In this document: positions 35,991-47,626 of the stretch, piece after piece
Numbering within the stretch: the first letter of the stretch is position 1
Layout: each line of letters begins with the position of its first letter
NCBI GenBank assembly: GCA_027563935.2
Contig: CM050453.2
Coordinates: forward strand, 66,076,018-66,140,017
Origin: Costus lasius
Lineage: Eukaryota; Streptophyta; Magnoliopsida; Zingiberales; Costaceae
Reading direction: 5' to 3'
DNA length: 64,000 nucleotides
Program-made: the position numbers and the translations under genes
The notes under the pieces: model-generated
Database searches by the model: none
The model's input: only the letters and a program-made list of their open reading frames with translations
What the model was told of the DNA's origin: nothing

Positions 35991-36690
35991 GGAGAATGAT
36001 CCCAGCAGTCCATGATCATGCAACCGCTTAATGCGCTTCTTGTTAATATGGCCTAAACGACTATGCCATAGCAAGGTGCTGTCATCAGCATACTTGGCTT
36101 TCTTATTATCAATGTTTTGTATAGAACATTCCATGTCCAACATGAATAACCCATTGCTAATTGACCTAGTAGCATAAACAATATTATCTAAAGATAAAAC
36201 ACACTTTGAAATATTGCATTCAAAGGAAAACCCTTTCCTGACAAGAGCAGGAATAGAGATAATATTTTTAGTAATGCTGGGAACAAAGTAACAATTGTTC
36301 AGTTCCAATACAAGTCCAGATGGTAATGAGATGTAATATTCTCCTACAGCAACAGCAGCAACCCGTGCCCCGTTTCCAACGCGTAGGTCCACCTCATGCT
36401 GTCCCACCTGTCTTCTTCTCTTGAGTTCCTGTACATTTGAACAAATGTGAACTCCACATGCAGTGTCCAACACCCATGATATAGAAGAAGAAAACATGAC
36501 CTCAGTCACAAAAATACCTGAGCCAGACCCTAATACATAGGCTGCTTCTCCTAAATCTTTCATCTGGAAACATTTCCTTAACCATGCCTTAACCGCATGC
36601 ATTTCAGGAATGTCATTTCCAATGATCAAGATATCATCGACGTAGAGGACTAGGAAAGTAATCACGCTCCCACTAAACCTCTTATATACA
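35988..36690 (-). pseudogene. Chimeric RT-protease fragment in CopB
   Basis: A minus-strand piece of RT (36690-36528, with YVDD and AAYVLG) is fused in frame to a protease/pre-integrase piece (36527-35991, SGSGIFVTEV ... HSRLGH). This is the reverse of normal order, since protease precedes RT in copia. The 225-codon frame 36665-35988 spans the join. Junctions at 36527/36528, 36690/36691 and 35990/35991 are abrupt with short shared words. Not a functional protein; a rearrangement product. Confidence 0.85.
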
Positions 36691-37021
36691 GACGAGAAAG
36701 GAGAAGGAAGAAATCGCCAAGCAAAGGATTCTCTTCCCTTCCATTCGACAAGGACTCCTTAGAACCTTGCTAGCACAAGGAGCACTAACGGAGTAGGCGA
36801 TCACATCTTGTGTGCGTCTTCTCTGGAGGAGAGCGACTTCACTCTCTGCTTCCAAGTCGCCATCCATACAATGGCATCGGTATGATTTCTTCTCTGATCT
36901 TTGAAATCGATTTATGTTGATCATATTACATGCATAGATCCTAGAAACCCCTTCCGCTGCATCGAAAACCTTCATATGAGCCTATTAGGGTTTCGCCCTC
37001 CCCTTGTTTAGGGGACTTTCA
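36691..37021 (+). repeat. CopB LTR 3'-end fragment, inverted
   Basis: 331 bp in plus orientation. It matches the reverse of 43310-43639, ending ...GGGGACTTTCA next to a plus-sense PBS, so only the last fifth of an LTR is present. Confidence 0.85.
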
Positions 37022-37023
37022 AT

Positions 37024-37035
37024 TGGTATCAGAGG
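37024..37035 (+). other. CopB internal plus-sense PBS
   Basis: TGGTATCAGAGG two bases after the LTR fragment. It faces opposite to the working PBS at 43296-43307. Confidence 0.85.
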
Positions 37036-38851
37036 CAGTTTTTCCATGTTTTTATGATTGCTTAAAGGCTTTGTGATCCTTGTTTGTGCATGAATGCTTA
37101 GATCTATAACATGCAAAAATTACATGTTAAGTTGTTGCATATGCGAAAACTTGATTCTTGTTTACTTGGCGCATGTTTGTGTGCGCGTAGTTGTTTTTCT
37201 CAAACACTTCATGACTTGCGCGACCTTCATTAGATCTAAGAGCGCCTACTATAAACCCTTAGACGGGTTGATAGGGTTGAAGTCACAGTCTAGGTAAGAT
37301 CCAACCAGTCTGATCAGACCATCTGATAGCCTAGATGGGTCGACCAGATGGCACCTGTGCGCAAGCACGAGGTGGCTATAGTTCGACTGCAGACAGGTGT
37401 GTAGCGAGGTCTGGTTGAGACAACCAGTGAACACGCATGAGTTAGGCCCGGGGTCACACCCGCTTGCCAAAACTCATGAAGGTGGTTCAGCCCTTTGCGC
37501 ATGCATGGTTGACCATTGGGTCAACTCAAGTCAGTTAGGACTTGGTGCATGCAAGGGCAGTGGATCTGACTAGATATGATGAGTGGATCCCTATTAATGA
37601 ACCGTTGTAAGGTAGTAGGGCACATAAGAAAAATAAAATGGATTTCAATGGGGTTTTGAAAAAAAAAATTTTATTTTATCTATGGATCACATGTTGATTG
37701 ATGCCATCTGCTTGTTTATTTCATCTTATGTGGGACGCCTAATTAATGTGTGCTGTGCTGGGGCCTGCGTGCCTGTCTTAAAGATGTAAATTAATTATTG
37801 TGATCTGCGCATCACATGTTATTTAATTTATTAAATGTAATTGACCTGCGAGTCAATCTTGTCTAGATAGATTAAATTGTATTTTAATCAGACAAGAGCA
37901 CAGTGCACACTTGGCAGAGGCGCATGCAGCTTGAGGCTTGACCAGGTGGGAGGTCTAGGGTTCGACCCTAGGACAGGCGCATTTTTCCTGGTGGGCGCAC
38001 CTGAGCTGCAGATGGTGCTTAGGCCCTGGGTTGGGCCAGATGAGAAGCAAAAGCCCCATGGAGAAAAGCAAGTGAAGACTTAAGTTAGGTTAAGGTCTTA
38101 CTTAGGCTTAATGGGCTTTTACCACATAAGATCAGCATGCTTTCTATTTATTGTTTATATAATTAGAATTGCATGATTTATTTATCTTCTGCTATTACCA
38201 TAGGAATTGCATGATAGTTGAGAAGATAAAAGACCGTTAAAATCCAACGTTAAATATCAAGCACGTAAAGCCTTCTGACGCGAAACCTCACTATTCTGAC
38301 TATCGTTGGGGCCGTGTTGTACCCACTTAGTGGGCACGCCCATCTATCTTCAGACGGTGTGGGATTACACCTGCGTGTTACAGAGAAGGGATTTATCGCT
38401 TCTCGTTGCTCAGCATAGCACGTGGTGGTCCAGGGAGTAGGTCAGGTCCGCTTGACCATGTAGGCTACATATGGGGCATATGTTAGCTATATGGAGGCAG
38501 CCATCTGTGGGATCAGAGACTGTGTTGTACCAACTCAGTTGGCACAGTCTGCTGGATTGCCCAGATGAAGGGGAATCACACGGGTTGGCGATTGGCAGGG
38601 ACTGCCTACCAGAAATTAGTGCTTGTACTCTCTGTGCATCTTATCTCGCCTGAGCGGGACGCGGAGACCAAGTATGAAATCTGGATCCCATCTCACTAAA
38701 AGAGTGTTACTCTTTCGGACTGTTTTCTTGGATTTTTCAGTCAGATAAAATAGTGAGAAAAGAATCTTTCTTAAGTCCTGGATTGATTCTAAACATTGAT
38801 ACTGACCTTGCTGTTCTTGCATTGTTGTAGATTCCTGCAGCAACGAACACC
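37036..38851 (+). other. CopB full leader, plus-sense copy
   Basis: A complete leader of about 1.8 kb. Conserved blocks occur at 37445-37468 and 37751-37768. Hairpins are at 38322-38334, 38530-38542 and 38645-38658. A tRNA-like segment lies at 37912-37972. It ends with tgcattgttgtag, an acceptor-like sequence, 22 bp before ATG 38852. Confidence 0.8.
37912..37972 (+). repeat. tRNA-like (A/B box) segment in leader
   Basis: TGGCAGAGGCG (37912-37922) fits the A box TRGCnnAnnnG and GGTTCGACCCT (37959-37969) fits the B box. The B box lies in a 6 bp stem (ctaggg/ccctag) with loop ttcga, like a T arm. The segment is absent at the matching place in the CopA leader (about 52330-52390). It may be a SINE remnant. 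No complete tRNA fold was found. Confidence 0.4.
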
Positions 38852-41800
38852 ATGAACTTCAATGTGTGATCCCTACTGGAAAGGGAGAAGTTTGCTGGAC
38901 CAAACTTCTCAGACTGGTACGGACACCTTAAGATTGTTCTTAAGGCAGAGAGGAAACTGTATGTCCTCGAGACGGCGATACCGCCTCAACCCGCTCCGAA
39001 CGCCGCAAGGGCGGTTCGGGAAGCCTATGAAAAGCATGTCAATGATAGCATTGATGTCGCTTGCCTGATGCTAGCGTCTATGACGCCACCGCTGCAGCGT
39101 CAGCATGAGGATATGTCTGCTATACAAATTATAGCAAACCTCAAGATGCTGTATGCTGCATAGGCGAGGACTGAGCGCTACAATTTGACTAAGCTGTTCT
39201 TTCAGAGCAAACTGGCTGAAGGGAGTCCAGTGGGAGCTCACGTGCTCAAGATGATTGGGCACAAGGAGGCTCTAGAGAAACTGGGACACACCATCAATCA
39301 GGAGCTTGCTGTAGATATTATTCTGCAGTCTCTACCGCCCTCTTTCGATGCGTTCATCATTAACTTTAATATGAACAAAATCGACTGTACTCCGGCAGAG
39401 TTGCTGAATATGCTCTTGACTACGGAGGAAACTCTGAAGGGAAAGCCGTCAACCTCTGTCTTAATGGTTCCTTCTAGGAACAAGAAGAAGGGGGAGAAGG
39501 GCAAAGCCCCAGTCAAGAACTACAGCAAGGCTCTGAAGCAAAAGGTCAAGCGGTCGAAGGAATACAGATGTTTCCACTGTGGCCAGCTGGGTCACTGGAA
39601 AAAGGACTGTAAAGCGCTCCAGGGAGACAAGAGGGGAAGCATCGCTTCTGGCTCAGGTATTTTTGTGACTGAGGTCATGTTTTCTTCTTCTATATCATGG
39701 GTGTTGGACACTGCATGTGGAGTTCACATTTGTTCAAATGTACAGGAACTCAAGAGAAGAAGACAGGTGGGACAGCATGAGGTGGACCTACGCGTTGGAA
39801 ACGGGGCACGGGTTGCTGCTGTTGCTGTAGGAGAATATTACATCTCATTTCCATCTGGACTTGTATTGGAACTGAACAATTGTTACTTTGTTCCCAGCAT
39901 TACTAAAAATATTATCTCTATTCCTGCTCTTGTCAGGAAAGGGTTTTCCTTTGAATGCAATATTTCAAAGTGTGTTTTATCTTTAGATAATATTGTTTAT
40001 GCTACTGGGTCAATTAGCAATGGGTTATTCATGTTGGACATGGAATGTTCTATACAAAACATTGATAATAAGAAAGCCAAGTATGCTGATGACAGCACCT
40101 TGCTATGGCATAGTCGTTTAGGCCATATTAACAAGAAGCGCATTAAGCGGTTGCATGATCATGGACTGCTGGGATCATTCTCCTATGAGGAGATTGATAC
40201 ATGCAAAGCTTGTTTAATGGGCAAAATGACGAAGTCTCCTTTTCTTAACAAAGGTAAAAGGGCTTCAGGTTTACTTGACCTTATACACAGTGATGTGTGT
40301 GGGCCATTTAGTAAACATGCCAGAGGTGGCTATCAATACTTCATTACCTTCACTGATGATTTCAGTAGGTATGGTTATGTCTATCTTATGAGACATAAAA
40401 GTGAATCATTTGACAAGTTCAAAGAGTTCAAGAATGAAGTACAGAATCAGCTAGGCCGAAATATCAAGGCACTTCGTTCTGATCGAGGTGGAGAATACCT
40501 AAGTCGAGAGTTTACTGACTATCTAAAGGAGTGTGGGATTATCTCACAGCTCACTCCACCAGGAACACCGCAATGGAATGGTGTGTCTGAGAGGAGGAAC
40601 AGAACCTTATTGGATATGGTTCGTTCTATGATGAGTCAAGCTACTCTACCTTACTCCTTTTGGGGATTTGCACTGGAGACAGCTGCAAAGGTACTAAACC
40701 GAGTGCCATCCAAGGCAGTTTCAAAACCCCATATGAATTATGGTATGGGAAACAGCCTAGCTTGACATTTATTAAGATCTGGGGCTGCGAGGCTTATGTC
40801 AAAAAGCTCGCCTCTGGGAAACTAGAGAGCAGATCTGACAAATGTATCTTTGTCGGTTACCCTAAGGAAACTAAGGGTTATTATTTCTACGATCCCAAGG
40901 AGAACAAGGTATTTGTTGCTCGGACGGCCATTTTTCTTGAGAAGGAGTTTCTTCTGCAAGAGGCCAGTGGGAAAGAAATAAAGCTGGATGAGAATCCAGA
41001 AGAAGGACAAAGTAGTCAAGCACAGTTGGATGAGCCTGAGCTGGTAGATCAGGTTATTGAACAACCTGAGGCTCAGATATCACGGGAACCGCGAAGATCG
41101 GGAAGGATCCGTCGACAGCCTGAGCGCTATGACGGAGTCTACATCATTGATAATGATGAACCCCTTACTTATGCGGATGCGGTCAGTGGACCGGACTCAG
41201 CTAGATGGCTTGAAGCTATGCGAGCCGAGATGGACTCCATGTCAGATAACCAAGTTTGGGATTTGGTTGATCCGCCTCCGGGAGTTATCCCTATAGGCTG
41301 TAAATGGATCTTCAAGAAGAAGATTGACATGGATGGTAACGTGGTTACCTATAAAGGCAGGCTAGTTGCGAAAGGTTTCAAACAAATCTACGGGATAGAT
41401 TATGATGAAACTTTCTCACCTGTAGCCATGTTTAAGTCTATTCGGATTCTTTTCGCGATAGCAGCATATTATGATTATGAGATCTGGCAAATGGATGTGA
41501 AGACCGCTTTCCTTAATGGAAATCTGGATGAGGATGTGTATATGACACAACCTGAAGGTTTCACTAATCCATCAGATCGTCATAAAATATGCAAATTAAA
41601 TAAGTCCATTTATGGACTTAAACAAGCATCTAGAAGCTGGAATATTCGTTTTGATGAATCAATAAGTGAATTTGGTTTCATCAAGAATGAAGATGACCCG
41701 TGTGTATATAAGAGGTTTAGTGGGAGCGTGATTACTTTCCTAGTCCTCTACGTCGATGATATCTTGATCATTGGAAATGACATTCCTGAAATGCATGCGG

Positions 41801-42400
41801 TTAAGGCATGGTTAAGGAAATGTTTCCAGATGAAAGATTTAGGAGAAGCAGCCTATGTATTAGGTGTGAAGATCTACAGGGATAGATCTAAGAGGCTTCT
41901 CGGGCTGTGCCAGAGTACTTACATCGATAAAGTCCTGGAGAGATTTCATTTAGAGAATTCTAAAAGAGGATATCTTCCAGTCAGACATGGTCTGAATCTT
42001 TCAAAGAGTCAGTGTCCACAAACACAGACTGAGAAAGATGAAATGGACAATACGCCTTATGCTTCGGCTATTGGATCCATTATGTATGCGATGTTGTGTA
42101 CTCGCCCAGACGTCGCTTATGGGTTAAGCGTGACCAGTCGGTTCCAAAGTAATCCAGGTATGGCGCACTGGATTGCAGTCAAGAACATTTTAAAATATCT
42201 TCGGAGGACCAAAGATATGTTCTTGGTGTATGGTGGTCAGGAAGAACTCAGTATTGAAGGATATGCTGACGCTTCGTTCCAGTCTGACCAGGATGATTTC
42301 CGATCGCAATCAGGCTATGTTTTTAGCTTGAATGGAGGAGCAGTGGTGTGGAAAAGTTTCAAACAGTCAATTGTTGCTGATTCTACCACAGAAGCCGAGC
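38852..42400 (+). pseudogene. CopB gag-pol, plus-sense copy (broken)
   Basis: Starts at ATG 38852 but codon 6 is TGA (38867-38869), where CopA has CGA. A second stop is TAG 39161-39163 (CAG in CopA). A 1 bp deletion near 40727 shifts the frame. Otherwise gag, knuckle, protease (DTAC), integrase, RT (YVDD) and most of RNase H (YADASF) are readable. It stops abruptly after TTEAE at about 42400, where inverted leader sequence begins. It is the right arm of the large inverted repeat (38127-41877). Confidence 0.9.
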
Positions 42401-42404
42401 CACT

Positions 42405-43295
42405 GCTGCATGCGCCTCTGCCAACGGTGCACTGTGCTCTTGTCTGATTAAAATACAATTTAATCTATCTAGACAAGATTGACTCGCAGGTCAATTACAT
42501 TTAATAAATTAAATAACATGTGATGCGCAGATCACAATAATTAATTTACATCTTTAAGACAGGCACGCAGGCCCCAGCACAGCACACATTAATTAGGCGT
42601 CCCACATAAGATGAAATAAACAAGCAGATGGCATCAATCAACATGTGATCCAAAGATAAAATAAATTTTTTTCAAAACCCCATTGAAATCCATTTTATTT
42701 TTCTTATGTGCCCTACTACCTTACAACGGTCCATTAATAGGGATCCACTCATCATATCTAGTCAGATCCACTGCCCTTGCATGCACCAAGTCCTAACTGA
42801 CTTGAGTTGACCCAATGGTCAACCATGCATGCGGAAAGGGCTGAACCACCTTCATGAGTTTTGGCAAGCGGGTGTGACCCCGGGCCTAACTCATGCGTGT
42901 TCACTGGTTGTCTCAACCAGACCTCGCTACACACCTGTCTGCAGTCGACCTATAGCCACCTCGTGCTTGCGCACAGGTGCCATCTGGTCGACCCATCTAG
43001 GCTGTCAGATGGTCTGATCAGACTGGTTGGATCTTACCTAGACTGTGACTTCAACCCTATCAACCCGTCTAAGGGTTTATAGTAGGCGCTCTTAGATCTA
43101 ATGAAGGTCGCGCAAGTCATGAAGTGTTTGAGAAAAACAACTATGCGCACACAAACATGCGCCAAGTAAACAAGAATCAAGTTTTCGCATATGCAACAAC
43201 TTAATATGTAATTTTCGCATGTTATAGATCTAAGCATTCATGCACAAACAAGGATCACAAAGCCTTTAAGCAATCATAAAAACATGCAAAAACTG
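42405..43295 (-). other. CopB PBS-proximal leader, minus sense
   Basis: The reverse of 37036-37930, with conserved blocks at 42567-42584 and 42863-42886. It is the true 5' leader of the integrated CopB but is cut short at 42405 by the inverted gag-pol. Confidence 0.85.
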
Positions 43296-43307
43296 GCTCT
43301 GATACCA
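43296..43307 (-). other. CopB primer-binding site
   Basis: The minus strand reads TGGTATCAGAGC, two bases from the 5' LTR end at 43310. Confidence 0.9.
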
Positions 43308-43309
43308 AT

Positions 43310-45000
43310 TGAAAGTCCCTTGAACAAGGGGAGGGCGAAACCCTAATAGGCGCATATGAAGGTTTTGATGCAGCGGAAGGGGTTTCTAGGATCTATGCAT
43401 GTAATATGATCAACATAAATCGATTTCAAAGATCAGAGAAGAAATCATACCGATGCCATTGTATGGATGGTGACTTGGAAGCAGAGAGTGAAGTCGCTCT
43501 CCTCCAGAGAAGACGCACACAAGATGTGATCGCCTACTCCCTTAGTGCTCCTTGTGCTAGCAAGGTTCTAAGGAGTCCTTGTCGAATGGAAGGGAAGAGA
43601 ATCCTTTGCTTGGCGATTTCTTCCTTCTCCTTTTTCGTCAACCTCTTCACCACACACGAGAGAGAGCTTGTTGGCGACGAGAGAGAGGAGAGGCGAGAGA
43701 GTAGAGCGTCTTAGGCGTGAACGTGAGGCGTTCCCACGTTTAGAAGTCATGGCTTCTAAAATTAGTAAACCCCAAACGTTCATGCGACCATGGGTTCACC
43801 CCCATGCGCAAACTCATCTTCCCTTGAACCATGCGCTCACTCAATGAGCTGGTTCAATTTGGTTTGGTCCAAAGACCAATTAACCCAAGCGATATAGTCT
43901 AGACCACATTAAACCCTAAGGTTCTTGATCTAACCGTTGATCTCTTGATGCTACTGATCTCACTGATCTAGCATCCATTCTCTCGATCGAAGCTTACCGA
44001 TCTCAAACCCTAATCAATCAAACATGATCAGACCAGATCTCACTTACAATCAGAGATTAAATCCCTTTAAACTGAATCCAGACAATTCAGTCCATACGAT
44101 CTGACTTAAGTAAGCCATATCATCAAATTGTGCGACCCTGAGGGTTTCCTTTAAATGTCGGTAACGATAACTCACGTTATCACGATCAGTGAGGGGTATC
44201 TAGCAACACATCACTGTCTCCCGATATAAAGAAAAGAGTCTTCCAAGACTACACCCAAACCACAGCACAAGTGTGAATCCACTTCACGAGGCATGCAAGT
44301 TTCCTTTGCCACTGGATGTTCTTATTGGACAAGCGTGTCAAGCTTGTAGCTCCAATATGATGAGCATGATTAGATCAGATGATCATAGTCACCTGGGTAT
44401 GGCCATACACTTTCTCAATCATCTCATCCAGGGGGGCCCCTTTAGAACATCACACTCCAATCAAGGAGACGGCAATCCTATATCTATTACTAGTGCCCTA
44501 ACATGACTCAAGCTCACCATCCAAGATAGTCTATAACCATTATGTTTCAAATGATATTGAACTACCTCAAAACAATGACAATCATCATTTAGAAACACAA
44601 GTGATCTCAAGTCAGAGGAAATGTGCCACTTGTTGCAATCAAGGATTATTCACATTGTGACAAGCAATTGAATATCCTAGTAGGGTCTGTCCAGTACATC
44701 CAATGTACCCCATGAGTCTACATCTTATTCCATGCTCGAAGCATCCTATAAGATTATAACACATATTAGTCTCAATCATATCAAGGCTGTCTCATGTTCA
44801 CCAAGATATCTCGACTAAGGACATTACAGCATGTCAGCCTAGCTGAACACCATTGAGACATTATTCAGAAGTACAATTATTGCAGCAGATAACGTAACAA
44901 CGTGAATAACAACCATTGCCTTTATAAACATAATAGTTTATACATGATACTGTTACAATCCCAAGGCCTCAAACATTAGCCTTAAGGGCATACCCCAACA
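43310..45000 (-). repeat. CopB 5' LTR (right)
   Basis: 1691 bp, the partner of 30329-32018. Stem-loop at 44187-44216. On the minus strand a CT-rich stretch (about 43720-43670) precedes the LTR end and may mark the transcript start region. Confidence 0.95.
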
Positions 45001-45915
45001 GATCTATGATCTAATCATACATCTCAAAGGTCTCTTCACACCATGCTCTATAGACAATGATCAGGAGAGTTCTGTTGGATCTTCAGAATGTGTGCCTGAA
45101 TCCGAGAAAGACCATGGTTCTGTATCTTCGAAGCTAATACTTCTGAAGACTGGGAATGCATGGGTATTTCGAAGAGGATTGATGGCCAAGAAGAGCATGG
45201 CAAAGAGGAAGGGATGTAATCCATCCGCTTCAGGTATTGTGTTACCGAGGTCTTTTGTCTACTTCTTATTCATGGGTACTGGGTACCGTATGTGAGGCTC
45301 ACATATGTTTTACATGTGTAGGAGCTCAAAAGAAGTAGGACGAAGAGGCTTGATGGGATCGACTCTCGGGTCAGGGACGGAGCATTGGATGCTACTGTTG
45401 ATATCATCTCACTGCCTTGAAGACTTTATATAGAACTTTGCTGTTATTGTATCAGCTTATGTATTAGAACATCATTCCTTTTGGAAAGGACTTCAGTTTG
45501 AAATAATAATTAATATTTTTCTTTAATCTGAGATGTTCTATTGAAGTGATACAATTGACAATAGTTTGTGGTTCTATATGTGACACAAGATCAGATCTAA
45601 TGATTCAATAAACTCTCTTATAGCATTGTCCCTTGAACCATAGAACAATGGTCACATCCAAAAGTCCATGGACTATTGGGATCATTGTCCTCACAGGACT
45701 ATGATACATGTAAGCCTAGTTCAAAGGAACAATGTGACAGATGCTGCCTTCACCGAAAAGGGTGGAAGGAGTAGTGACTTGTTGGATCTATTACACAGCA
45801 ATGTAAGTGGACCCATGTAAACAAGCACTAAGAGGAGTTTTATACTTCATTAGGTGTGGGTATGCCTTACGCAACCCAAGAACTTTGGAAAAAATCCAAG
45901 AAGTTCACAAATGAA
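45001..45915 (+). pseudogene. CopC gag/protease/integrase remnant
   Basis: Continues CopC after CopB. A gag piece (YDLIIHLKGLF) is followed after a deletion by a segment aligning with the knuckle-protease linker (SASGI), then a decayed protease (SWVLGTVCEAHIC in one frame), then HGLLGSLSSQDYDTCK matching the CopA pre-integrase GLLGSFSCEEIDTCK. There are many stops and frame changes. It ends at the CopA TSD ATGAA inside the integrase core (KKFTNE). Confidence 0.75.
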
Positions 45916-47606
45916 TGTAGGAGCCCCTAAATGAAGGGGGCAAAAACCCTAAGCATGGCGCAAATGAAATGTATGCAAGCGGAAGCAAGGGTTTGAAGAA
46001 CCGTTGCATGCCATATATTCAACTATCATGGATTGATAAGAAGAAGGGGAGATCCATACCAATGCCATAGGCTTGGAAATCGGCTTGGATGAAGAGAACA
46101 AGTTAGGTCTCCTCCACAAGTCCACACACAAGATGAGGGATGGCTACCCTTTAGGATCTTCCTTGTGCTAGCAAGAGATCCCCTTTCGGTCCTTGTCGTG
46201 TGGGATGATGAGATGTCCCTTTTCGAGAGCTTCTCTTGGATGATCCCTCCTCTCTTCGTCAACCACACCAACGAAAGAGCTAGGCGTTGAAAAGAAAACC
46301 CTCAACGCATAAGCGTTTTAGCATTGAAGCAAAACCGGCCTTGATGACTTTCCATAAATGGAAGTCAATCAAGCCATGCGTTCAATCCAACCCAAAACGC
46401 ATATGGCTTTGAACCAAGCGTTCACCCTTGTGAACCGGTTCAAGCCAAATCATCCAATCGGCTTTGGTTCATTAAACCAAACCAAAATAGCTCAAGCCAT
46501 TTGGTCTAGACCAAATCGAACCCCAAGGCTCATGATCTAACCATTCATCTCCTGATGCCCCTGATCTCTCCGATCTAGCATCACCTCTCTCGATCGAAGC
46601 TTACCGATCTCAAGCCCTAATCAATCAAACATGATCAGACCAGATCTCACTTACAATCAGAGATTAAATCCCTTTAATCTGAACTCAAAGAATCCAGTCC
46701 ACACGATCTGACTCAAGTAAGCCATATCATCAAATTGTGCGACCCTGAGGGTTTCCCTTAAATGTCGGTAACGATAACTTACGTTATCACGATCAGTGAG
46801 GGGTATCTAGCAACACATCACTGTCTCCCGATATAAAGGAAAGAGTCTTCCAAGACTACTCCCAAACCATTGCACAAGTGTGACTCCATTCACAAGGCAT
46901 ACATATGTCCTTTGCCACTGGATGTTCTTATTGGACAAGCGGGTCAAGCTTGTAACTCCAATACGATGAGCATGATTAGATCAGATGCCCATAGTCATCT
47001 GGGTATGGCCATACACTATCTCAATCATCTCATATAGGGGGCCCATTAGAACATCACACTCCTTAAACAAGGAGACGGCAATCCTGTGTCTATCACTAGT
47101 GCCCTAACCTGATTCAAGCCCACCATCCAAGATAGTCTATAATCATTATGTTTCAAATGATATTGAACTACCTCAAGACAATGACAATCATCATTTAGAA
47201 ACACAAGCGATCTCAAGTCAGAGGACATGTGCCACTTGCTGCTTACAAGGATCATTCACATTGTGACAAGCAATGGAATATCCCAGTAGGGTCTGTCCAG
47301 TACATCCAATGTACCCATGAGTCTACATCTTATTTCATGCTCGAAGCATCCTATAAGATCAGCACTCATATTAGTCTCAATCATATCAAGGCTGTCTCAT
47401 GTTCACCAAGATATCTCGACTAAGGACTTAGAGCCTGTCAGCCTAGCTGAACAGCTTTGAGACATTATCCAGAAGTACACTTATTACAGCAGACAAGGTA
47501 ACAACCTGAATAATAACCATGCCTTTTATAAACTTACCAGTTTATTACATGATACACTTTATAATCCCAAGGCCTCAAACATTAGCCTTAAGGGCATACC
47601 CCAACA
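45916..47606 (-). repeat. CopA 3' LTR (left)
   Basis: On the minus strand TGTTGGGGTATGCC...GGGGCTCCTACA. Stem-loop at 46794-46823, followed on the plus-strand left side by the gataac..gttatc inverted repeat. Short ORFs within it are repeated exactly in the other LTR and are not genes. Confidence 0.95.
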
Positions 47607-47620
47607 ATCTCCCACTTGCA
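47607..47620 (-). other. CopA polypurine tract
   Basis: The minus strand reads GCAAGTGGGAGAT next to the LTR, the usual copia plus-strand primer. Confidence 0.9.
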
Positions 47621-47626
47621 CTTAAT

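Larger units (their letters stand above)
30329..45000 (-). mobile_element. CopB, rearranged copia element with internal inverted repeats
   Basis: Bounded by LTRs 30329-32018 and 43310-45000 in the same orientation, with TSD GATCT at 30324-30328 and 45001-45005. The interior is scrambled. Moving rightward: pol 3' end (minus), gag-pol (minus), leader (minus), a protease/RT chimera (35991-36690), an LTR fragment (plus), PBS (plus), full leader (plus), gag-pol (plus, to about 42400), partial leader (minus), PBS (minus). The LTRs differ by about six substitutions and one indel by eye, so the insertion is older than CopA but not ancient. Confidence 0.9.

Noticed and set aside
37912..37972. Functional tRNA gene
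   Set aside because: Box-like motifs only; no acceptor stem or anticodon arm could be drawn.
30329..45000. Reading CopB as two separate head-to-head insertions
   Set aside because: There is only one outer TSD pair, the inner LTR piece is just 331 bp, and no inner TSD was found; a single rearranged insertion is simpler.
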